Source: Hyphomicrobiales bacterium
Lineage (GTDB): Bacteria > Pseudomonadota > Alphaproteobacteria > Rhizobiales > Beijerinckiaceae
Length of the DNA: 11,455 nucleotides
Direction: 5' to 3'
NCBI GenBank assembly: GCA_003164825.1
Contig: PLUH01000293.1
Location: 10,140 to 21,594 of the forward strand
Shown here: positions 6,209-11,455 of the stretch, piece by piece
Layout: every line of letters begins with the position of its first letter
Position numbering within the stretch: the first letter of the stretch is position 1
Notes under the pieces: generated by a model
Seen by the model: only the letters and a program-made list of their open reading frames with translations
Databases searched by the model: none
Told to the model about the DNA's origin: nothing
Position numbers and translations under genes: made by a program

Positions 6209-7216
6209 CTATTGCGGATGCGGCGCGCCCAGGTATGGGAACTCCCTGAGTACGTCGGTGTGCGGCTTGAGACCGGTCGGCGGGATGTCTCCCTTCGAAA
6301 GAAAGGCGAGGCGGGTATTGATGACGTCGTCAGTGAAGACGCGGCCGTTGGGGTACTTCGCCGGCTTCGACGGATCGAAGGTCAGCATGTCGGGCAGAAT
6401 GCCCTCGGCGTGGATCGCCGCAATCGCTTCGTCGCGGGTGTAGCCGCCGGTATGGCCCATCAAGTGGACGAATTGATCCGTCCAGCGACGGACATCGTTG
6501 ACCGGCTCGCTGGCGTTGTATTCGAGCTTGGTGTCGTCGGTGTTGAAAAAGCTGCTGACCGATGGATGGCCGGCGCGATCGACGTGATTCAATTTGCCGT
6601 TCTCGCGCAGGCTGCATCGCCCCCAGATGCGAATTGCGGAATTGGCGCCGAGCTCGCTCGTCGGCATCTCAATCGTCGTCGAGAACACATTGGCTTTCGT
6701 ATTCGAGTCCACACCTGTCCACGGCGACTTGCCTCCAAGGTGCGGCGCGGTGAAATTTCTGCCGCCCGAGGTGTCGAAGAGGGCCTTGATCCCGTCAAAG
6801 TCGAAAAAGAAGGCGTCGCTGCGCGCGCCGGCGCAAAACGTCATGGCGCCGGATCGCACGATGTTCGGCTTGGGGCCGAACGAGACCTCGGCGTCGGCGA
6901 TGACCTTCGTTCCGACAACTTCGGCCGAGCGGGCTTCCGCGCCTTTTGCGACAAAAACGCTGACCGTCTGCTTGTCCCCTTCCGGTTTTGAGAAGACGTA
7001 GCTGATCGCGATGTCGGTGAGCAAATCGCCGTCGTTGTCGATGTTAAGACGGTAGATGGCGTCGGGATGAAGCGCGTCGGCCCGCGGATTGGCGTTGAGG
7101 ATGATCGCGGTGCGCGTTGGGTCCGCGGGCGACTGGAAGGCGTAGAGGTCGCAGAGGTCGAGCCTTTGATCGCCGAGAGGCGGGCCGAGGCTCAGGCCGG
7201 TAAAATGGTTGGACAT
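6209..7216 (-). CDS. DUF4331 family protein
   Basis: The 335-residue product matches DUF4331, a family of unknown function. Recognisable segments are the start 'MSNHFTGLSLGPPLGDQRLDLCDLYAFQ', 'AIYRLNIDNDGDLLTDIAISYVF' (about 54-76), the middle 'RAGHPSVSSFFN' and the C-terminal 'GRVFTDDVINTRLAFLSKG'. The opening Asp-rich 'D-x-R-L-D-L-C-D-L-Y' and the 'DNDGD' element could bind a metal, which is only inference. There is no signal peptide, so it is probably cytoplasmic as annotated. An AGGAGA ribosome site lies 8 nt before the ATG and supports this start. It follows the cyclase gene on the same strand with a 254-nt gap, so it probably has its own promoter. Family membership is sure; function is not known. 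Confidence 0.85.
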   Translation of the reverse strand: MSNHFTGLSLGPPLGDQRLDLCDLYAFQSPADPTRTAIILNANPRADALHPDAIYRLNIDNDGDLLTDIAISYVFSKPEGDKQTVSVFVAKGAEARSAEVVGTKVIADAEVSFGPKPNIVRSGAMTFCAGARSDAFFFDFDGIKALFDTSGGRNFTAPHLGGKSPWTGVDSNTKANVFSTTIEMPTSELGANSAIRIWGRCSLRENGKLNHVDRAGHPSVSSFFNTDDTKLEYNASEPVNDVRRWTDQFVHLMGHTGGYTRDEAIAAIHAEGILPDMLTFDPSKPAKYPNGRVFTDDVINTRLAFLSKGDIPPTGLKPHTDVLREFPYLGAPHPQ

Positions 7217-7345
7217 CCCTTGTCTCCTTTGGCTTCCTCAAAAAACAGGTCCGGGGGGAGTTTTTGCAATAAGAGGTTGGGGCGTCGCCCGAACCGCAAG
7301 CGCCCTCGTCCGCCACCGCCAACGGAAATTCGCATCGAGATCGAC

Positions 7346-7367
7346 TCGAACGGGAATCGCCGTTCGA
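7346..7367. repeat. Perfect 8-bp inverted repeat between the cyclase and DUF4331 genes
   Basis: TCGAACGG (7346-7353) and CCGTTCGA (7360-7367) are perfect inverted arms with a 6-nt loop. No U-run follows on either strand, so it is not a standard terminator; it could be an operator or an RNA stem in the leader of the DUF4331 gene. The rest of 7217-7470 shows no gene. Confidence 0.4.
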
Positions 7368-7470
7368 AGAGGGTTGCGAAGGTCGTTGTGGAAACCGCTC
7401 TTGAGATTAACCCTGACCCCGTCGGTCGCGCAAGGCCGCGGCCGAAGCGCTCGGGAATGGCGGCGTCGCC

Positions 7471-8601
7471 TCAATCCTCCGGCGCGGTGAAGACGGCGCA
7501 TGGCGACGTGATGCCGCGCAGCGCGTGCGTCCCGAGGGAGATCAGCGGCGATGTCGTCTCGGCCGCGAAGGCGCCCGAGATGAGGACCGCCTTGTCGAGG
7601 GGCCGGCATAGCCCTTCCAGCCGGCTGACCAGATTGACGGCGTGGCCGATCGCGGTGAAATCGAGCCGATCGGCGGCGCCGATATTGCCCCACAGGATCT
7701 CGCCGAGATGCAGCGCGACGCCGAACGGCAAAGGCGCCAGGCCCTTCTGTTGTCGCGCCTCGTCGAGATGCGCCATTCCGGCCCGGGCGGCCGCGACCGC
7801 GCTCAGCGCGGCACGGCAGGCGCTGCGGGGCGTCGAGCCTGCGACCGGAAAGATCGCGAGCACTCCGTCACCCATGAACTTGAGCACTTCACCGCCAAAG
7901 GCTTGGACCGCGAGTGCAATACGGTCGAACCAGGCGTCGAGGGCCGAAATGACCTCCGACGGGGGATTGCTCTCGGACAAAGCCGTGAAGCCGCGCAGAT
8001 CGGCGAACAGCAGCGCCGCCTGGATGGTCTCGCCGACCCCGCGCCGCAATGGACCCGCGAGTACCCGCGCGGCGCTGCGCCGGCCGAGATAGGCCTCGAG
8101 AGCCGCCGTCAGCGTGGCGCGCGCGGTTAGCGCGGCGAGCGGCGCGGCGGCGAAGCGCGCAGCCTGACTGAGGCGGCCGGCTTCCTCGGCGGTGAATGGA
8201 CGCGGCCCGATCCAGGCCAACATCGGCCCGTTCGGCCTCGGCGGGACGGCGTCCTCATGCACGCGCCCGCCGGCAAGGCCGGCGAGCCAGCGCCGGCCGG
8301 CCTCGCCTGGCGGGCTTGGCGCGGCCGAAGTGGCGAGCCCTCCGGGCATGAACCCCAGCGCCTCGGTCACCTCGCCGCTATCCGCCCGCCAGAGCCAGCT
8401 GCGCCGGGCGATCAGCGGATGCGGCGCAGCGAGGGCCAGCGCTCCACCGGCCAGCGGCGCGCCGTCCGCGATCAGGCGCTGGCCGAGATCGGCCAGAAAC
8501 CGTTCGGGCGCCGGCGCTTCGGCCGCCGCGTCAACCAGCCAGGCGAGGGTTGAAGAGAGCTGCATGGATCGATCATCGGCCGGACTTTGCTTCCTTGTCA
8601 T
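7471..8601 (-). CDS. Class III adenylate/guanylate cyclase
   Basis: The 376-residue product (from the ATG at 8601) has an N-terminal region (about 20-165), typical of rhizobial cyclases, that may act as a sensor, and a class III catalytic domain (about 190-370). All catalytic positions are present: metal-binding Asp201 ('LLFADLRGFTAL') and Asp245 ('KFMGDGVLAIF'), purine-contacting Lys241 and Asp314 ('DRLDFTAIG'), and transition-state Asn323 and Arg327 ('NLVSRLE'). Asp314 favours ATP over GTP, so the product is probably cAMP. No membrane helix is evident, so the protein is likely cytosolic. The start is uncertain. The frame stays open to a TTG at 8670, but that stretch is AT-richer and contains palindromes; ATGs at 8601 and 8565 are both possible, neither with a good ribosome site, and 8565 would begin close to the family's usual start. 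Confidence 0.88.
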   Translation of the reverse strand: MTRKQSPADDRSMQLSSTLAWLVDAAAEAPAPERFLADLGQRLIADGAPLAGGALALAAPHPLIARRSWLWRADSGEVTEALGFMPGGLATSAAPSPPGEAGRRWLAGLAGGRVHEDAVPPRPNGPMLAWIGPRPFTAEEAGRLSQAARFAAAPLAALTARATLTAALEAYLGRRSAARVLAGPLRRGVGETIQAALLFADLRGFTALSESNPPSEVISALDAWFDRIALAVQAFGGEVLKFMGDGVLAIFPVAGSTPRSACRAALSAVAAARAGMAHLDEARQQKGLAPLPFGVALHLGEILWGNIGAADRLDFTAIGHAVNLVSRLEGLCRPLDKAVLISGAFAAETTSPLISLGTHALRGITSPCAVFTAPED

Positions 8602-8619
8602 CAGCGCTGTCCGCCGGCC

Positions 8620-8634
8620 GACGTTTTGAACGTC
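8620..8634. promoter_or_regulatory. Perfect palindrome GACGTT-TTG-AACGTC upstream of the cyclase gene
   Basis: Six-base perfect inverted arms flank a 3-nt centre, 19 bp upstream of the ATG at 8601. A CTTTTAG follows on the plus strand, so a small plus-strand terminator is an alternative reading, but no plus-strand gene ends here. Its position suits an operator for the cyclase gene. Confidence 0.4.
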
Positions 8635-8645
8635 TTTTAGATAGC

Positions 8646-8661
8646 TTGGCCACTCAGCCAA
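8646..8661. repeat. TTGGC/GCCAA inverted repeat in the cyclase-SRPBCC gap
   Basis: TTGGC (8646-8650) and GCCAA (8657-8661) are inverted arms with a 6-nt spacer. This spacing is common for dimeric regulators, but five-base arms can arise by chance. It lies between two stronger palindromes. Confidence 0.25.
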
Positions 8662-8666
8662 AACAT

Positions 8667-8682
8667 TCAACCAAACGGTTGA
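8667..8682. promoter_or_regulatory. Perfect palindromic operator TCAACC-AAAC-GGTTGA
   Basis: Six-base perfect inverted arms surround AAAC. The right arm shares bases with the predicted -35 box (TTGACC, 8679-8684) of the SRPBCC gene, so a bound dimer would block that promoter. SRPBCC/AHSA1 genes are commonly paired with ArsR-family repressors; no such regulator is encoded in this window, so it would have to act from elsewhere. Confidence 0.55.
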
Positions 8683-8707
8683 CCTTCAACAACCGGACGC
8701 CCATATT
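8679..8707 (+). promoter_or_regulatory. Predicted sigma70 promoter of the SRPBCC gene
   Basis: TTGACC (8679-8684, five of six bases matching the -35 consensus) and CATATT (8702-8707, four of six matching the -10) are separated by exactly 17 bp. The predicted start lies about 45 nt before the ATG at 8761. Confidence 0.5.
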
Positions 8708-8760
8708 GAGCCCACTTGAACCAGACGCGCCTTAGCTCACCTTCGTTTGAGGAGAATCCG

Positions 8761-9222
8761 ATGGATGAATCGCTCGTCGTCCGGCGTGAGACCCAGATCG
8801 CGGCTCCGCCCGCCACCGTCTTCGCCTTCCTGACCGATCCGCAAAAGATCCTGAGCTGGATGGGCGCCGAAGCGGAGACTGAGGTCCATCCAGGCGGGCT
8901 CTATCTCGTCAAGGACGTTGGCGGACGGCCCGGCCGCACCGCTCGCGGGCAATTCCGCGAGGTCGTTCCGGTCCATCGCCTCGCCTATAGCTTCGGTTGG
9001 GAGGGGGACGACGCGGCGCCGCCTGGGTCGGGCCTGGTCGAGATCGACCTCATCGACCGGGACGGCGGCACACTCGTACGCATGACCCACACCGGACTTC
9101 CCAACGCCGAGCAATGCGCAAACCACGCCAAGGGTTGGGCGCACTACCTCGGCCGGCTGGGAGTGGCCGCCGCCGGCGGAGATCCGGGCGTCGACGATTT
9201 CGCCCGCAGCCTCGCCGTGTGA
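8761..9222 (+). CDS. SRPBCC (AHSA1/START-like) domain protein
   Basis: The 153-residue product is a single SRPBCC domain, a helix-grip fold that binds hydrophobic ligands. Typical segments are 'RRETQIAAPPATVFAFLTDPQKILSWMGAEAETEVHPGG' (about 8-46), 'GQFREVVPVHRLAYSFGWEG' (62-81), 'LVEIDLIDRDGGTLVRMTHTGLP' and the C-terminal helix 'GWAHYLGRLGVAAAGGDPG'. The GAGGAGAA ribosome site 4 nt before the ATG at 8761 decides the start; the frame is open further upstream to a TTG at 8716 but that stretch contains the ribosome site. Members are usually small cytosolic proteins encoded beside ArsR-family repressors; none is here, yet the promoter carries a perfect palindrome. The 3' end overlaps the UbiH-like gene by 79 bp. 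Ligand unknown. Confidence 0.88.
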   Translation: MDESLVVRRETQIAAPPATVFAFLTDPQKILSWMGAEAETEVHPGGLYLVKDVGGRPGRTARGQFREVVPVHRLAYSFGWEGDDAAPPGSGLVEIDLIDRDGGTLVRMTHTGLPNAEQCANHAKGWAHYLGRLGVAAAGGDPGVDDFARSLAV

Positions 9223-10418
9223 GGTCCGAGTCCTTGGCGCATGACGAAGCGCCTGAGCGGGCCGATCGCGGACAGGGTCGCCAGGACCGCGCCGCGGGCG
9301 AAGTCGACCGGCGCGAAGTGGGTCAGCAACGCGCGGTTGAGGCCGTCGACCACGCCAGTCCTCAGCACGATGTCCGGCCGTCGGTCGCGTTCGTAGGCGC
9401 TTAGAGCCGTCGCCCCGCCGATGTCCCGGTTTGCGTCGCGCGCCTCGACGGCGCAGGCGATGATCGCCTCGACGTCGCGTAGGCCCAGATTGAGCCCTTG
9501 CGCGCCGATCGGCGGGAAGACGTGCGCCGCGTCGCCGACGAGCGCCAGCCGCCCGGCGATGATCCTCGGCACGATCTGGCGCGTCATCGGGAAGACTCCC
9601 CGCTCGCCCTCGATGCGCATGGCGCCGAGCAGCGACCCCGCCTGACGCTCGATCTCCTCCGCCAGCGCCTCGTTGTCGAGCGCCTCGCGCCGGCGGGCGT
9701 CCTCGTCCGCCATCACCCAGACGAGGCTCGACCGGTTGGGCGCGGCGGCGCTGGCTGGCAGCGGCACCAGGGTGAACGGGCCGCCGCGGGTGTGGAACTC
9801 GCTCGAAAAGTCATGATGGGGAAGACGGTGGGCGAGAAACGCGGTCAACGCGCTCTGCCCGTAGGCGTGGATGCGTGCGTCGAGCCCGGCGGCGCGGCGC
9901 GCTTTCGAATCCCGGCCGTCGGCGCCGATGGCGAGCCGGGCCGAGATCGTGCGTCCGTCTTCCAGCCGCGCCCGCACGGCGTCGGCGGTGAAGTCATAGG
10001 CGGCGACGCCGCTGGCGACGCGCTCGACGCCGGGAGCGCGACCGACCTCGGCCGCGAGCGTTTCGGCCATCCGGTCGTTTTCGATATTCCAGCCGAACGC
10101 GTCGAGCCCGATTTCCGCCGCGTGGAACTCGACCGGGCGGGGCGGAAAGAGCGTTCCGGTGTCGTCGATGAGGCGCAGGGACCTGAGCGGCGCGGCTTCG
10201 GCCCGCAATCGCGTCCAAAGGCCGAGGGAGTCGAGAAAAGCGACCGAGCGGTCGAGGAGGGCGACGGTGCGCCCGCGCCCGGTCCGCTCCCCGGCGCCGC
10301 TTAGGACGACGTCGAAGCCGGCCCGCGCAAGGCCTAGAGCAGCCGCCAGCCCGGCGAGCCCCGACCCGGCGACCAGGACGTCCGAAGCACGCGCGGCGGG
10401 CGTTTCGCCGTTGGTCAT
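9144..10418 (-). CDS. UbiH/COQ6-family FAD-dependent monooxygenase
   Basis: The 424-residue product resembles the flavin hydroxylases of ubiquinone biosynthesis (UbiH/UbiF/UbiL/COQ6), which use FAD, NAD(P)H and O2 to hydroxylate the quinone ring. The FAD-binding GSGLAG is at 18-23, the 'IGADGRDS' motif at 164-171 and the second FAD motif 'LALVGDAAHVFPPIGAQGLNLGLRD' at about 291-315. The ATG has a GGGAGA ribosome site 6 nt upstream. The body ends near 'FVMRQGLGPH'; residues 399-424 form a Ser/Pro/Ala-rich tail read through the antisense strand of the SRPBCC 3' end, as if an older stop had been lost. The gene is divergent from pcs. Position-specific activity (C5, C6 or C1) cannot be told from sequence, so no symbol is given. 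Confidence 0.88.
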   Translation of the reverse strand: MTNGETPAARASDVLVAGSGLAGLAAALGLARAGFDVVLSGAGERTGRGRTVALLDRSVAFLDSLGLWTRLRAEAAPLRSLRLIDDTGTLFPPRPVEFHAAEIGLDAFGWNIENDRMAETLAAEVGRAPGVERVASGVAAYDFTADAVRARLEDGRTISARLAIGADGRDSKARRAAGLDARIHAYGQSALTAFLAHRLPHHDFSSEFHTRGGPFTLVPLPASAAAPNRSSLVWVMADEDARRREALDNEALAEEIERQAGSLLGAMRIEGERGVFPMTRQIVPRIIAGRLALVGDAAHVFPPIGAQGLNLGLRDVEAIIACAVEARDANRDIGGATALSAYERDRRPDIVLRTGVVDGLNRALLTHFAPVDFARGAVLATLSAIGPLRRFVMRQGLGPHTARLRAKSSTPGSPPAAATPSRPR

Positions 10419-10520
10419 CGTTAATCTCCCGCGAGGCTCCCCGAGGCCCGCGCTTGGGCGCGTACGACCGGGAAGACGGCGCGGCGCAACTTTGATAAGC
10501 CGGAAGCTGCAAGGTCAAGC

Positions 10521-10554
10521 CGACGCCGGCTGAGCCGCGCATTCGCCGGCGGCG
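10521..10554 (+). repeat. GC-rich stem-loop in the pcs leader
   Basis: CGACGCCGGC (10521-10530) can pair at 9 of 10 positions with GCCGGCGGCG (10545-10554) across a 14-nt loop, ending about 8 nt before the purine-rich ribosome site of pcs. It could influence translation, but such stems are frequent by chance in GC-rich DNA. I see no gene in the divergent gap 10419-10572. Confidence 0.25.
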
Positions 10555-10572
10555 AGGCGGATAGGGCAGGGC

Positions 10573-11289
10573 ATGTCGATCGAAAAGCGGCCCGTTGACG
10601 TCGCCAGCGCGGCGGGGTTCTCCGTCCATCTCTTCACCGCCTCGGGCGGGGCGGTGGCGGTGCTGGCGCTTTACGCGGCGATCGAGCGCAATTTCGCCGC
10701 CTGCTTCGCTTGGCTTGGCCTGGCGCTTTTCATCGACGGCGTCGACGGCACGCTTGCCCGGGCCGCACGGGTGCAAGTGACGGCGGCGGCGATCGACGGC
10801 GTGGTGCTCGACCTGGTGGTCGATTTCCTCACTTATGTGCTGGTGCCGGTGGTCGCGCTCTGGCGCTCCGACCTGATGCCGACCGAGGCCTCGTTCTGGA
10901 TCGGGCTTATCGTCACCATCGCCTCGGCGCTCTATTTCGCCGACACCAGGATGAAGACCGACGATCTATGGTTCCGCGGGTTTCCGGCGACCTGGAACAT
11001 CATCATCCTCTATCTGTTCGTTCTCCGGCCGCCGTGGGTTGTCAGCGCTTTCATTCTGCTCGCCGCCGCCGCGCTCATGTTCACGCCGATCGTGTTCGTG
11101 CATCCGCTGCGGGTGGTCAAGTTGCGCGGCCTCACGATCGCCATGACGGTCGCGTGGTTCGCGCTTGCCGCGATCGCGATCGCCGAGAAACTGGCCCCGC
11201 CCGCCTGGGTCGGCTGGGGCCTGATCGCGACGGCGGCCTATTTTCTTTGTCTGCCGCTGTTGCGCGATTCGCCCTGGGCGCGCGACTGA
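10573..11289 (+). CDS. pcs: Phosphatidylcholine synthase (CDP-diacylglycerol-choline O-phosphatidyltransferase)
   Basis: The 238-residue membrane protein condenses choline with CDP-diacylglycerol to form phosphatidylcholine in the inner membrane (EC 2.7.8.24). The CDP-alcohol phosphotransferase motif is complete: Asp58, Gly59, two residues, Ala62, Arg63, twelve residues, Gly76, three, Asp80, three, Asp84. The twelve-residue gap, rather than the eight usual in the superfamily, is the hallmark of Pcs. 'TRMKTDDLWFRGFPATWNI' (about 117-135) and 'HPLRVVKLR' near 177 are also typical of Pcs. About seven or eight membrane helices are predicted. A purine-rich AGGGCAGGGC lies directly before the ATG. 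Pcs is common in Rhizobiales and needs external choline. It is divergent from the UbiH-like gene and followed by tRNA-Cys. Confidence 0.95.
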   Translation: MSIEKRPVDVASAAGFSVHLFTASGGAVAVLALYAAIERNFAACFAWLGLALFIDGVDGTLARAARVQVTAAAIDGVVLDLVVDFLTYVLVPVVALWRSDLMPTEASFWIGLIVTIASALYFADTRMKTDDLWFRGFPATWNIIILYLFVLRPPWVVSAFILLAAAALMFTPIVFVHPLRVVKLRGLTIAMTVAWFALAAIAIAEKLAPPAWVGWGLIATAAYFLCLPLLRDSPWARD

Positions 11290-11318
11290 GCCAAGGCCGG
11301 CGAAAAGTCCGAAGCGCC

Positions 11319-11348
11319 TTGCGAGGGGAAGCGAATCCTTGGTATAGG
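11319..11348 (+). promoter_or_regulatory. Predicted promoter of tRNA-Cys
   Basis: TTGCGA (11319-11324) and TATAGG (11343-11348) are 18 bp apart, followed by a GC-rich GCGCGCCTCGCG stretch like the discriminators of stringently controlled stable RNA genes. The predicted start is about 25 nt before the mature tRNA. The rest of 11290-11380 holds no gene. Confidence 0.5.
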
Positions 11349-11380
11349 CGCGCCTCGCGATGCTGCTTGGCGTCATCGTC

Positions 11381-11454
11381 GGCCTCGTGGCGGAGTGGCT
11401 ACGCAGAGGACTGCAAATCCTTGCACCCCGGTTCGATTCCGGGCGAGGCCTCCA
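11381..11454 (+). tRNA. tRNA-Cys (anticodon GCA)
   Basis: The full cloverleaf can be drawn. The acceptor stem GGCCTCG (11381-11387) pairs with CGAGGCC (11444-11450); the anticodon stem GAGGA/TCCTT encloses the loop CTGCAAA with anticodon GCA at 11413-11415; the T arm is CCCGG-TTCGATT-CCGGG. The discriminator base is T (U73), an identity element of tRNA-Cys, and CCA is encoded at 11452-11454. It ends one base from the window edge, so whether an element is inserted at its 3' end cannot be seen. Confidence 0.96.
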
Positions 11455-11455
11455 A

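Noticed and set aside
7241..7265. AAAAAC...GTTTTT inverted repeat near the DUF4331 start
   Set aside because: The stem is nearly all A-T with a 13-nt loop and lies just before a ribosome site, so neither a terminator nor an operator is convincing.
8602..8670. TTG-initiated extension of the cyclase
   Set aside because: The stretch is AT-richer, contains two inverted repeats and has no ribosome site, so it looks like regulatory DNA rather than coding sequence.
11303..11320. Possible terminator after pcs
   Set aside because: Only a five-base AAGGC/GCCTT pairing without a U-run can be drawn, and the region is better explained as the tRNA promoter.
11361..11455. Open frame starting MLLGVIVGLVAEWLRR that runs through tRNA-Cys
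   Set aside because: It is created by the tRNA sequence itself; the cloverleaf is complete and no coding signal exists beyond it.
1..11455. CRISPR arrays, insertion sequences, phage or toxin-antitoxin genes
   Set aside because: I found no regularly spaced repeats, transposase or integrase motifs, or small paired genes resembling toxin-antitoxin modules.

Overview
The window is GC-rich, gene-dense bacterial chromosome. A bacterial phosphatidylcholine synthase (Pcs), a UbiH-family hydroxylase, a class III cyclase with a Rhizobiales-style N-terminal region and very GC-rich third codon positions together suggest an alphaproteobacterium, probably a Hyphomicrobiales (Rhizobiales) relative. This is inferred from gene content; there is no rRNA to settle it. 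I see no insertion sequence, phage gene, CRISPR array or integrase.

Layout. (1) Positions 1-47, minus: the first codons of a YbjQ/UPF0145-type protein, cut by the window edge. (2) Positions 142-2768, minus: a probable operon transcribed from an isochorismatase-fold protein, through an AbrB-family membrane protein and a small three-helix membrane protein, to an exported GlcG/HbpS-type protein, which may also have its own promoter. A TetR-family regulator (2866-3474, plus) is divergent from this operon. A 47-bp imperfect palindrome lies in the shared promoter region and reaches the tetR start codon. (3) Positions 3496-5307, minus: a ClC chloride channel/transporter with C-terminal CBS domains. 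(4) Positions 5531-6175, plus: an exported L,D-transpeptidase. (5) Positions 6209-8601, minus: a DUF4331 protein, and upstream of it a class III adenylate cyclase. (6) Positions 8761-9222, plus: an SRPBCC (AHSA1-like) protein, whose predicted promoter is overlapped by a perfect palindrome. (7) Positions 9144-10418, minus: a UbiH-type FAD monooxygenase, which overlaps the SRPBCC gene by 79 bp tail to tail. (8) Positions 10573-11289, plus: pcs. (9) Positions 11381-11454, plus: tRNA-Cys(GCA) with an encoded CCA end and a recognisable promoter.

Most genes are ordinary housekeeping or envelope functions. The best candidate for an undescribed unit is the TetR-controlled cluster at 142-3474. It pairs an isochorismatase-fold protein that lacks the catalytic cysteine with an AbrB-type membrane protein, a small membrane protein and an exported GlcG/HbpS-like protein. 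Its layout suggests uptake, export or detoxification of a small molecule that could also be the TetR ligand, but the sequence does not identify that molecule. The regulatory DNA between the cyclase and SRPBCC genes, with three inverted repeats within about 65 bp, is the second point worth following.
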